Positions 1-6,026 of a stretch of 8,628 bases of DNA are shown here, one piece after another. The notes beneath the pieces are model-generated. The model had not been told where the DNA came from, searched no databases, and saw only the letters and a program-made list of their open reading frames with translations. Source of the stretch: Verrucomicrobiota bacterium (GTDB lineage: Bacteria > Verrucomicrobiota > Kiritimatiellia > UBA8416 > JAIOPI01); contig JAQCIA010000068.1 in NCBI GenBank assembly GCA_027620105.1, forward strand, positions 1-8,628, in the 5' to 3' direction. How positions within the stretch are numbered: the first letter of the stretch is position 1; each line of letters opens with the position of its first letter. Both the position numbers and the translations under genes were made by a program.

Positions 1-181
1 ACACGCATGCGCACCCGGAAGGCCCGCGAGCGGCACCTGCCCGATGTGGTGATCACGCCGGAATGCTTCCCGGATGGCTGCGTCGCCCTTCATGGAACTG
101 CTATCCGCCTGGTCGACGCGCAACCGTGAACAGCACCACGTCATCGGATTGCAGGAGCAAGGCGTGAAACGTCTGACCTGA
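1..181 (+). CDS. 3' end of an unidentified gene, probably frameshifted near 85-100
   Basis: The gene enters from the left edge. Frame 1 is open from base 1 to a TGA at 127-129 and has coding-like composition up to about base 93 (third positions roughly 86% G/C, second positions lowest). It includes the stretch DVVITPECFPDG. From about base 93 the coding-like bias moves to frame 2, which stays open to a TGA at 179-181 and reads MELLSAWSTRNREQHHV and then GLQEQGVKRLT. The simplest reading is one gene with a one-base indel around 85-100, ending six bases before the convergent permease gene. If there is no indel, the gene ends at 129. I do not recognise the family: too little is present and no catalytic motif can be assigned. 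Confidence 0.35.
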
Positions 182-190
182 TTTCGGTCA
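174..190. terminator. small hairpin between convergent genes (weak)
   Basis: TGACC at 174-178 pairs with GGTCA at 186-190 around a 7-base loop, and it overlaps the stop codon of the permease fusion gene (188-190). No T-run follows on either strand, so it is at best a weak bidirectional terminator. Confidence 0.15.
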
Positions 191-1723
191 CTCATCCCCA
201 CGCACGGGATACAGACCCTCTGCGCGCAAGAATGCTTCCGCCACCGATGCCGGACTTTGTTTGTCGACATCGACCAGTCGATTCATCCGCCGCATGGCCG
301 CGGGGGTGATCCGATCCGCCAGTTCCACGCACAGTTCGCGCAGCGCCGGGTAACGCAACAGCGCGGCCTCCCGAACGATCGGGAAGCAGGCGTAGTTCGG
401 GAAGAAGTGGCGGTCATCCGCCAGCACGTGTAAGCCGAACTCCGCGAGTCGGCCATCCGTCGAAAACACCACGGTCACGTCCGCCTGCTTGTGCGCCACA
501 GCCTCGTACACCAGCATCGCGTCCAGCGTGCGCGTGTCCGCAAAGGTCAGGCCATAGCGTTTCTGCAAGCCAAGCCAGCCGTCCTCGCGTCCCACGAACT
601 CCGCATTCCACGCCGCGCTGAGCTGCGGGGCCACACGCACCAGATCGCTAATGGTGTTCAGTCGATGTGCGTCCGCCGTTTCCTGGCGCACGGCCAGCGC
701 GTAGGTATTTTCAAATCCCAGGGATGGCATCCATGCTGCACCAACTTCCGCCGCGTACCAGGCCTCCGCCTCCGCGCGCGGACGACCCGATTTCTGTTCA
801 CACAGGTTTTCCGCCGTGCCACGGTACTCGGGATACACATCAATGGCGCCGGAAGCCAATGCCGCGTGAACCAAGTCCGTGCTGCCGAAACCAAAACGCC
901 GCTCCACGGGAATGCCATACCGCTGCTGGGCCAACTGCGCGACAAGCTCACCCAGAACCAGTTGCTCGCCCCAGTTCTTACAACCAATGACCAGCGGCTG
1001 TGCGGCAGACGCCTCCGCGCGTGACACGCCGCGAACGAGCGCCGGCGCAAAGAGCCCCAGCAAGGCCACGGCCAGACTGCCCGCCAACAGCGCCCGCCGC
1101 CAGCGCCGACCGCGGCGACGCGTCAGCGCCAGCGACACACCGGCCAGCCAACGGTCAAAGCTCATCGCCAGCAGCGCCGAGGGCACCGCCCCGATCAACA
1201 GCAGCGCACTGTTGCTCAGGGCCAGCCCGCGGTTGATGAAATCACCAAGGCCTCCCGCGCCGATGAACGCGCAGATGGTGGCGATGCCCACCGTCCACAC
1301 CGCCGACGTGCGAACGCCAGCCATAATCAGCGGTGCGGCCAGCGGCAACTCAATCCGCCACAACCGCTGCCAGCGCGTCATCGCCAGCGCATCCGCGACC
1401 TGGCGATACACCGGATCCACCTGCATCAGTCCCGTCACCGTGTTCTGCAACATGGGCAGCAGCGCGTACACCGTCAACGCCACCACGGCCGGCAAAAAGC
1501 CCAGCCCGAGCACGGGCAGCAGGAAAGACAGCATCGCGAGGCTGGGGATCGTTATCAGGACGTTGCTGATGGCCAGCACCCCCACCCGCAGCGATTTGCG
1601 CGACGCCGCCACCACGCCCAGCGGAATCGCAATGGCCATTGCCAGCAGCAGGCCGCCCAAGGACAGTTGCACGTGTTCAGCCAGCCGTAGTGCGAAATCC
1701 GTACCCGTCACACCGGCGATCAT
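188..1723 (-). CDS. ABC transporter permease fused to a substrate-binding protein, OpuC/EgtU type
   Basis: This 511-residue protein is predicted to carry both the membrane channel and the external binding domain of a quaternary-amine-type importer (glycine betaine/choline/carnitine or ergothioneine class). Residues 1-200 are a BPD permease domain with about five membrane helices and the ATPase-coupling EAA-like loop at about 111-131 (DALAMTRWQRLWRIELPLAAP region). A further helix at 211-231 anchors the binding domain at 245-511. That domain has family motifs: IGCKNWGEQLVLGEL (246-260, usually GSKNFTEQ), DVYPEYRGT (295-303, usually YTGT), STDGRLAEFGL (421-431) and a FFPNYACFPIVR stretch. ATG overlaps the TGA of the ATPase gene (ATGA, 1720-1723), with GGGTGG upstream. 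The family assignment is secure. The ligand is not: the N-to-W-containing motif and the Arg in YRGT could change specificity. Confidence 0.93.
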   Translation of the reverse strand: MIAGVTGTDFALRLAEHVQLSLGGLLLAMAIAIPLGVVAASRKSLRVGVLAISNVLITIPSLAMLSFLLPVLGLGFLPAVVALTVYALLPMLQNTVTGLMQVDPVYRQVADALAMTRWQRLWRIELPLAAPLIMAGVRTSAVWTVGIATICAFIGAGGLGDFINRGLALSNSALLLIGAVPSALLAMSFDRWLAGVSLALTRRRGRRWRRALLAGSLAVALLGLFAPALVRGVSRAEASAAQPLVIGCKNWGEQLVLGELVAQLAQQRYGIPVERRFGFGSTDLVHAALASGAIDVYPEYRGTAENLCEQKSGRPRAEAEAWYAAEVGAAWMPSLGFENTYALAVRQETADAHRLNTISDLVRVAPQLSAAWNAEFVGREDGWLGLQKRYGLTFADTRTLDAMLVYEAVAHKQADVTVVFSTDGRLAEFGLHVLADDRHFFPNYACFPIVREAALLRYPALRELCVELADRITPAAMRRMNRLVDVDKQSPASVAEAFLRAEGLYPVRGDE

Positions 1724-2471
1724 GCCACCCGCCCTGCCAGCAATTCGCGTGGCCGGCGAAACAACGCCTCCACATATGACGTGGCCGGCGTCCGCAGGAT
1801 TTCCGCCGGCGTGCCCACCTGCTGCAAGCGGCCTTCATGCAGCACGGCCAACTGGTCCGCGAGCGCGATGGCTTCAAACAGATCGTGCGTCACAAACAGA
1901 AACATGGCCCGGCTCTGCTGCTTCAGCGTCTTCAACTGCTCCTGCAACTGGCTGCGCGTCATTCCGTCCAGCGCGCTGAAGGGTTCATCCATGAGCAGCA
2001 CATCGGGTTCGCTCACCAGCGCCCGTGCCACCCCCACCCGCTGTGCCTGCCCGCCCGAGAGTTCATCCGGGTAACGGTCCGCATAGCGCGCAGGATCGAG
2101 GCCGGCCTGAAGTAGCGCCGTCATCACCTTTTCACCAATGACCGCCGGCGGTGCGCCGCGCACCACCAGCGCAGTCCCGCATTCTCGGCCACCGTCAGAT
2201 GCGGCAGCAACGCGTGACTCTGGAAAACGAAGGCGCAGCGCCGGCGCAACGTCGCATCTGGAATCTCGCGATTGTCCCGTCCATCAATCAGCACCTGACC
2301 TTCGAAATTGCCGATGAGCCGGTTGACGGTTTTCAACAAGGTGGTTTTGCCAGACCCCGAACTGCCCAGCAGCACAAAGAAGCTGGCGTCGGGAATCACG
2401 AGGTTGATGCCGTCGAGCACCGGCGCGCTCGCCCCCGGGTAGCGCATGCTGATGTTTCTAAATTCGATCAT
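1720..2471 (-). CDS. ABC transporter ATPase, OpuA/ProV/EgtV type, frameshifted at about 2170
   Basis: This is the ATPase partner of the downstream permease-binding fusion. The first 100 codons (2471-2172) read MIEFRNISMRYPG, Walker A GSSGSGKTT (residues 36-44), the Q-loop VFQS (82-85) and HLTVAENAGL. The frame then shifts. The 1720-2169 frame continues LVVRGAPPAV, followed by signature LSGGQAQRVGVARAL, Walker B DVLLMDEPFSALD, and H-loop FVTHDLFEA. Restoring one base (CTGCGCTG to CTGCCGCTG) rebuilds AENAGLPLVVRG, the usual sequence in this family, and gives a normal 250-residue protein without CBS domains. As given, the first frame ends at a TGA near 2124. No slippery heptamer is visible, so programmed frameshifting is unlikely; a sequencing error or a recent mutation is more likely. 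ATG overlaps the methyltransferase stop (ATGA) and is preceded by GGGTGG. Confidence 0.9.
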
Positions 2472-3463
2472 GGCCCCACCCGCCACACGCCTTCCTGCCC
2501 ATTCGCGGTCACCTGTCCCCGCCCCAAGAGCATCCCATGCAACGCGAGCGTCTCCGCCAGCAACACCGGTGTATAGCGCAAACTGAAAAACAGCCGCAGC
2601 CGCTCGCCCTCCCGCGCGCGAAAGTCTGCCCCTTCCCAGGGAAACATCACATCCGACAGCCAGCGGGCGTGCGCCACAAATCCCAAGATTCCCTCGACCG
2701 GCGCCACCGTAAATTCTGGCTCGCTCAAGTGCCGGGCGATGTCCCAGTCCACCAGAATCTGCCGCAACCATGTCCGCGTTTCACGATTGTCATATTGGGG
2801 CAGCACCGCCGCGCAAGCCGCGCGATAGCCCGCAAGCGAATCATCCCCCGCGATGACTGGCGCGAGGTTTGCGTTCAAAAAAAGATAATCCTGTTCACGC
2901 AAACATGCCCCCAGCGCGGAAAATATCTGGCTCGGCAGAAAATTTGGGGTCAGGCCGAATGCCGTGTAGATGCGCGCTTCTTCCTGCGGATACCGCGCGA
3001 GCCAGTCCGGTAATTCATTGAGCAACAACAAATTCCCGACCACGGGAACCATGTCTTCATGCACATACGGCGCGGCCACATCCGCCGAAAACAGCGCCAG
3101 CTCCAGACTGGTATCGACAGGTGTATAGCGCACATGGCACCCCTGCTGCCGCAGACCTTCCAGCAACCACGCTTCCTTTTCGCCGCCGCCCGCACCCAGG
3201 CCGATCACGTGCACAGGCCGACCGACCAGCTCAACCGCCACCGCACCAAATTCTGCGCGATACATGGCTGCGAACGAATTGTCGGCGAAATGCGGCGCAT
3301 GGCATCGATGCACCGCCTGCCAAAGCGCCGCCTGCTGCGCCCCCAGGTAGTGAAAGCCATGGTCGATGGCGCCAGACCGCAACGAATCCGCGCGGCGCTG
3401 CCGGTGGGCGCCTTCCCGCAACGAATCATGAATCCAGACCGGCCGAAACCCCTTGTGGCTCAT
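2468..3463 (-). CDS. EgtD-like SAM-dependent methyltransferase (histidine-methyltransferase superfamily)
   Basis: This 331-residue protein resembles the family of EgtD, which trimethylates the alpha-amine of histidine in ergothioneine synthesis. Visible matches to the family pattern are the SAM-binding loop VIGLGAGGGEKE (86-97), YTPVDTS (113-119; EgtD has PVDVS), FGLTPNFLPSQ (169-179; EgtD has GSTIGNF, keeping the Asn), YDN (224-226) and SLRYTP (294-299; EgtD has TENSYKY). The N-terminal half keeps an FHYL..QQAALW pattern instead of the EgtD YLYDERGS segment. The acidic residue that holds the imidazole in the ENS motif appears replaced by Phe (LFFSLRY), although the Ser is kept. I infer an amine N-methyltransferase acting on something other than plain histidine. 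It sits between a pteridine-reductase-like gene and an importer, with ATGA overlaps on both sides. Confidence 0.8.
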   Translation of the reverse strand: MSHKGFRPVWIHDSLREGAHRQRRADSLRSGAIDHGFHYLGAQQAALWQAVHRCHAPHFADNSFAAMYRAEFGAVAVELVGRPVHVIGLGAGGGEKEAWLLEGLRQQGCHVRYTPVDTSLELALFSADVAAPYVHEDMVPVVGNLLLLNELPDWLARYPQEEARIYTAFGLTPNFLPSQIFSALGACLREQDYLFLNANLAPVIAGDDSLAGYRAACAAVLPQYDNRETRTWLRQILVDWDIARHLSEPEFTVAPVEGILGFVAHARWLSDVMFPWEGADFRAREGERLRLFFSLRYTPVLLAETLALHGMLLGRGQVTANGQEGVWRVGP

Positions 3464-4179
3464 CGCAAATTCCAGCCACCACTCACCACGAGATTCGATC
3501 CGGTCAAATAGGCCGGCGCATCCAGCGCCAGGAACCGCACAGCCTGATACACATCGTCAAACGCTCCCCGCCGTCCCGCCGGAATTTTGGACACATCCTC
3601 ATCGCCGACGCTGTTTTCCAGAATTCCCGGCGACACCATGTTCACGGCGATCCCGTGTTCCGCCGCCGCCGCCGCGAACGAGCGCGTGAGCATCCAGACG
3701 CCGGTCTTGCCAATGTGATAACTCCAAGCCAGATCGCGCGCGCCAGGCCGGTCCGCGCTGGAGTCGCCGATATTGATCACGCGCTTGCGCGCGCCCGCCT
3801 TGAGCAAGGGCAGCAGTGCGCGTGTGGTGAAATACGTTTGCGTGACCGTTGAATCCAGCCCTTCCCGCCACGCCGCTTCGCTGAGTTCCAGCCCGTGGCA
3901 CTCCTGATACACGCCCGCGCCGTTCACCAGCACATCCACGTGCCCGAATCGCGCACCCACATCCGCCGCCAATTGCCGCGCGTCTGACTCTCGGGCCAGA
4001 TCGGCCTGAAACATGTTGGCATCGCCGCCGTGCGCGCAAATTTCCGCCCGCGCCTGCTCTGCGCCTTCCGCGCTGTTGCGATAATGCAATGCCAGCGCAA
4101 AGCCATCCGCGGCCAGCGCCCGCGCCAGCGCGCCACCCAGCCCGGTGCCAGCCCCCGTCACCAACGCAACCAATTTCAT
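3460..4179 (-). CDS. SDR-family pteridine-reductase-like oxidoreductase (FolM/PTR1-like)
   Basis: This 239-residue short-chain dehydrogenase/reductase is predicted to be cytosolic and NADPH-dependent. The Rossmann motif is TGAGTGLG (8-15), followed by HYRNSAEGAEQ (32-42), whose Arg suits NADPH and resembles the HYHRSA segment of PTR1. NGAG (86-89) is the NNAG equivalent. The active site reads INIGDSS (135-141), then YHIGK (154-158), giving the Tyr/Lys pair. Asp139 falls where PTR1 and FolM have a catalytic Asp and most SDRs have Ser, which points to a pterin substrate. PG at 184-185 and a VSGG tail complete the fold. Ser140/141 lie next to the Asp, so an ordinary FabG-like reductase cannot be excluded. 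The length is normal for the family. The start has AGGTG five bases upstream, and the ATG overlaps the TGA of the DHPS-like gene (ATGA). Confidence 0.83.
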   Translation of the reverse strand: MKLVALVTGAGTGLGGALARALAADGFALALHYRNSAEGAEQARAEICAHGGDANMFQADLARESDARQLAADVGARFGHVDVLVNGAGVYQECHGLELSEAAWREGLDSTVTQTYFTTRALLPLLKAGARKRVINIGDSSADRPGARDLAWSYHIGKTGVWMLTRSFAAAAAEHGIAVNMVSPGILENSVGDEDVSKIPAGRRGAFDDVYQAVRFLALDAPAYLTGSNLVVSGGWNLR

Positions 4180-5069
4180 TGAATCACCTGCATGGCTTCA
4201 AGCACTCCGCGCAAGCGCGCCACCTCGTGCGTACGCAACAGATCCGTCTGGCCCAACAACGCCAGCACGCCGAAAAACGGTTCGGCGCAACGGACCTCTT
4301 CTTCAAAATATTCGAACGCGTGCGGCAAGGCCTGGCACACCGGCCACCCCAGTTTGCGCAGGCGGAACGCGTTTAGAAAGGTTTCGATCTGGTGGCGCAC
4401 GCGCACCGCGCTGTCGTTGAGGTTGCGATAATAGAATCCCAGGCCGGGATCGATCCACAGGCGCGTCACACCGCACCGCGTGGCGCGCTCCACCTCACGC
4501 GCGAAATAGTCATACAGCACGGCCGCGTGATCGGCCTGCAGGTTGAAATCGCCCACCGCGCGTACATGGCGGCCGTTCTGTACGTAACAGATGATCACGC
4601 CAGCATCTTGCGCGGCGGCGAGTCGATAAAATGGCTCCGTATCTCCGGCCGCGGTCAGATTGACCACCGCCGCGCCGGCCTGCAGACAGGCGCGGGTGAC
4701 GGCCAGATCATAGGTTTCCACGGACACCAGAACGCCGGCCAGGCTCAGCTCTCGCACCACGGGAACGAGGCAGGCTGTCTGTTGCTCGGCACCCACCCGC
4801 TCGGCACTGAGGACCGTCGATTCCGCACCGACATCCACAATCCGCGCCCCCTCCACCGCCAGGCGTCGACCGCGACGCACCGCCGCCTCGACGTTCATCA
4901 CCACGCTTTCCCGGTACCAGGAGTCCCGCGAGAGATTCACCACGCCCATGATGGACGCCTCCGGCCAGGGCGCAAAGTGCTGACCGCGCAGGTCGAATGC
5001 AGCCACCGGCGCACCCAAATCCGCAGCGTGCCCTTCTGCCAGTTCCGCCAAATGTTTCAAGCTGAGCAT
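4176..5069 (-). CDS. divergent dihydropteroate-synthase-like pterin-binding protein
   Basis: This 297-residue TIM-barrel protein belongs to the pterin-binding (DHPS) family. Family landmarks in order are IMGVVNLSRDSWY (40-52; DHPS has IMGILNVTPDSF), IVDVGAEST (77-85), SVETY (116-120; DHPS has SVDT), VVNLT (135-139; DHPS has IND), IDPGLGF (206-212) and RTHEV (279-283; DHPS has RVHDV). N45, D79, N137, D207, R279 and H281 are kept, so a pterin pocket seems present. The aspartate of SVDT is Glu118, and the SRK loop, whose lysine contacts pterin and pABA, is absent: GWPVCQALPH stands there. About 35 residues precede the first strand, longer than usual. It is probably not a normal folate-pathway DHPS, and may join a pterin to another partner or simply bind it. 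It is the first gene of the five-gene ATGA-linked operon, with AGGA/GAAGG purine-rich bases upstream of the ATG. Confidence 0.85.
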   Translation of the reverse strand: MLSLKHLAELAEGHAADLGAPVAAFDLRGQHFAPWPEASIMGVVNLSRDSWYRESVVMNVEAAVRRGRRLAVEGARIVDVGAESTVLSAERVGAEQQTACLVPVVRELSLAGVLVSVETYDLAVTRACLQAGAAVVNLTAAGDTEPFYRLAAAQDAGVIICYVQNGRHVRAVGDFNLQADHAAVLYDYFAREVERATRCGVTRLWIDPGLGFYYRNLNDSAVRVRHQIETFLNAFRLRKLGWPVCQALPHAFEYFEEEVRCAEPFFGVLALLGQTDLLRTHEVARLRGVLEAMQVIQ

Positions 5070-5169
5070 TCTGCCTTCGTCCTTTCCCGTCGATCCCGCT
5101 AGTATGGCACCGGCGTTTCACGCAGTGCCAGCTTTCTCACGTGCCCGCTGCCGACGCCACGGAGTTACC
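5070..5169. promoter_or_regulatory. divergent intergenic region serving the operon and the HPPK-like gene
   Basis: These 100 bases separate two divergent genes of related function and must hold the promoters of both unless transcription enters from further away. GGAG at 5161-5164, five bases from the ATG at 5170, sets the HPPK-like start. Weak -10-like hexamers lie almost on top of each other: TAGTAT at 5100-5105 (plus) and CATACT at 5106-5101 (minus). No convincing operator palindrome or riboswitch fold was seen. Confidence 0.5.
5101..5131 (-). promoter_or_regulatory. weak candidate sigma-70-like promoter for the minus-strand operon
   Basis: On the minus strand CTGGCA (5131-5126, 4/6 to TTGACA) is followed after 19 bases by CATACT (5106-5101, 4/6 to TATAAT), about 32 bases before the ATG of the DHPS-like gene. 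The spacing is long and both boxes are imperfect. Confidence 0.18.
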
Positions 5170-5658
5170 ATGCGACGCATCTTGCTCGGTCTTGGCAGCA
5201 ATCACGCAGCCGATGTCAAGCTACCGGCCATGGTTGAAAGGCTCGCCGATGCGTTTGGCAGCCTGCTGCTCAGTTCCATCATCCGCACGCAGCCAGAAGA
5301 CACCGCCGCGCCCGCGCCCGACTACCACAACGCGGTCGTTCTCATTTCCACCGCCGCCAGCCTGCCGGAAATAGAGGCGATCACCACCGCCATTGAAGAA
5401 TCCCTCGGTCGCCGAAAAACCGCGGCCGAGAAGCAACTGGGCCACATTCCCGCGGACATCGACATCCTTTGCGCCGATGTGGATGCCATGCCCCTCGCGA
5501 TCCGGGAACCCTACTACCGCCCCCTGGCCATCGAAGTACTGCACGCCGCCGGACTGCGTGCATCCGTTCCCACCAACGACGAGGCGCTTCCGCGCGTGCG
5601 GCTGCACCTTGGCGCCCAATCCATCGGCCTTGCCCCCGTCACCATCGCCCAACCGTAG
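5170..5658 (+). CDS. divergent HPPK-like (FolK-like) pyrophosphokinase
   Basis: This 162-residue protein resembles 6-hydroxymethyl-7,8-dihydropterin pyrophosphokinase, which transfers pyrophosphate from ATP to hydroxymethyldihydropterin before the DHPS step. Matches are LLGLGSN (5-11), SSIIRTQPED (35-44), DYHNAVVLISTA (51-62; the Asn is kept), ESLGRRK (77-83) and ADIDIL (95-100), whose D96 and D98 are the two Mg-binding aspartates. The segment before it is QLGHIPADIDIL where HPPK has RWGPRTLDLDIL, so the conserved Trp and the catalytic-loop Arg are missing. Either the enzyme works differently or its substrate differs. I chose ATG 5170 because GGAG sits five bases upstream and the homology starts there; an in-frame ATG at 5104 would add 22 unrelated residues. 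It is divergent from the DHPS-like gene, so probably works in the same pathway. Confidence 0.85.
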   Translation: MRRILLGLGSNHAADVKLPAMVERLADAFGSLLLSSIIRTQPEDTAAPAPDYHNAVVLISTAASLPEIEAITTAIEESLGRRKTAAEKQLGHIPADIDILCADVDAMPLAIREPYYRPLAIEVLHAAGLRASVPTNDEALPRVRLHLGAQSIGLAPVTIAQP

Positions 5659-5760
5659 GGGCGACTTCACGCCGCCCAGCCCTGCACGAAATTGGGCAAA
5701 CGCAACCTCTGCGCAATCGGCGCATCGTGGTGCGCGTTCCGACCGTCCACGGGCGTTCGG
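5659..5760. other. convergent intergenic region with small hairpins
   Basis: No gene is seen between the convergent HPPK-like and LapA-like genes. Three short inverted repeats are present: GGCG/CGCC (5660-5673, 6-base loop) just after the HPPK stop, TGCGC/GCGCA (5710-5724, 5-base loop), and GACCG/CGGTC (5741-5762, 12-base loop) overlapping the LapA-like stop. None is followed by a T-run, so a terminator role is only possible, not shown. Confidence 0.25.
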
Positions 5761-5967
5761 TCACGGCACACGCGGCCGGCGCGCGATCGCCCCCATGATC
5801 CACCCAGTGAACAGTCCCAACCCGTACAGAACCACAACCAGCAGCGCACGGGACATGGAAACCTTCCAGACCAGGAAGCGCAGTTCCACACCATCCAGAT
5901 TCTGCAGGGCGAAAATCAGGACCAGTAACAGCAGCCCGCCCGCGAGATACAGTTTTGTTTTCATCAT
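5761..5967 (-). CDS. LapA-like (DUF1049) small inner-membrane protein
   Basis: This 68-residue protein has two hydrophobic helices (about 6-21 and 38-58) separated by a short polar loop. It carries the LapA-type pattern FALQNLDGVELRFLVWKV: a helix ending in an F-x-x-Q-N signature, a short beta strand, then a second helix. LapA-family proteins are small inner-membrane proteins that work with LapB in controlling LPS synthesis in Gammaproteobacteria; elsewhere their role is unclear. It is shorter than typical LapA (about 100 residues) and ends soon after the second helix, with the basic tail ARRPRV. No lapB-like gene is in the window. Two ATG codons are adjacent (5967 and 5964); no strong ribosome site helps choose. 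It lies 59 bases downstream of the large secreted-protein gene. Confidence 0.75.
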   Translation of the reverse strand: MMKTKLYLAGGLLLLVLIFALQNLDGVELRFLVWKVSMSRALLVVVLYGLGLFTGWIMGAIARRPRVP

Positions 5968-6026
5968 ACACCGAACTTCGTGACTGCTAGCCTATCATGC
6001 GAGTACCATTCATTCCATGCTTGTCA

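Noticed and set aside
31..80. Nitrilase-like reading of DVVITPECFPDG
   Set aside because: In nitrilases this motif is near the N-terminus, but the frame stops within 40 codons, or within about 60 after correcting the frameshift, leaving no room for the Lys and Cys motifs.
1..197. Minus-strand frame starting at an ATG overlapping the permease stop and open to the left edge, possible sixth operon gene
   Set aside because: The first 20 codons are Cys/Trp/Arg-rich, and base composition by codon position favours plus-strand coding over the same bases. An intact start in the flanking sequence would be needed to revive it.
879..1979. Long plus-strand open frame of 366 codons antisense to the permease and ATPase genes
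   Set aside because: Its translation is low-complexity, Pro/Ser/Ala/Arg-rich and resembles no family; it is a shadow of the GC-rich genes on the other strand.
2150..2180. Programmed ribosomal frameshifting in the ATPase gene
   Set aside because: No X-XXY-YYZ slippery heptamer or clear downstream stem-loop was found at the switch point, and this family does not use it.
3121..3852. Plus-strand open frame of 243 codons antisense to the SDR and methyltransferase genes
   Set aside because: It spans the ends of two clear coding genes, has no ribosome site and has a Pro/Arg/His-rich shadow composition.
5104..5169. Longer start for the HPPK-like protein at ATG 5104
   Set aside because: The extra 22 residues match nothing in HPPK, and GGAG lies correctly placed before ATG 5170.
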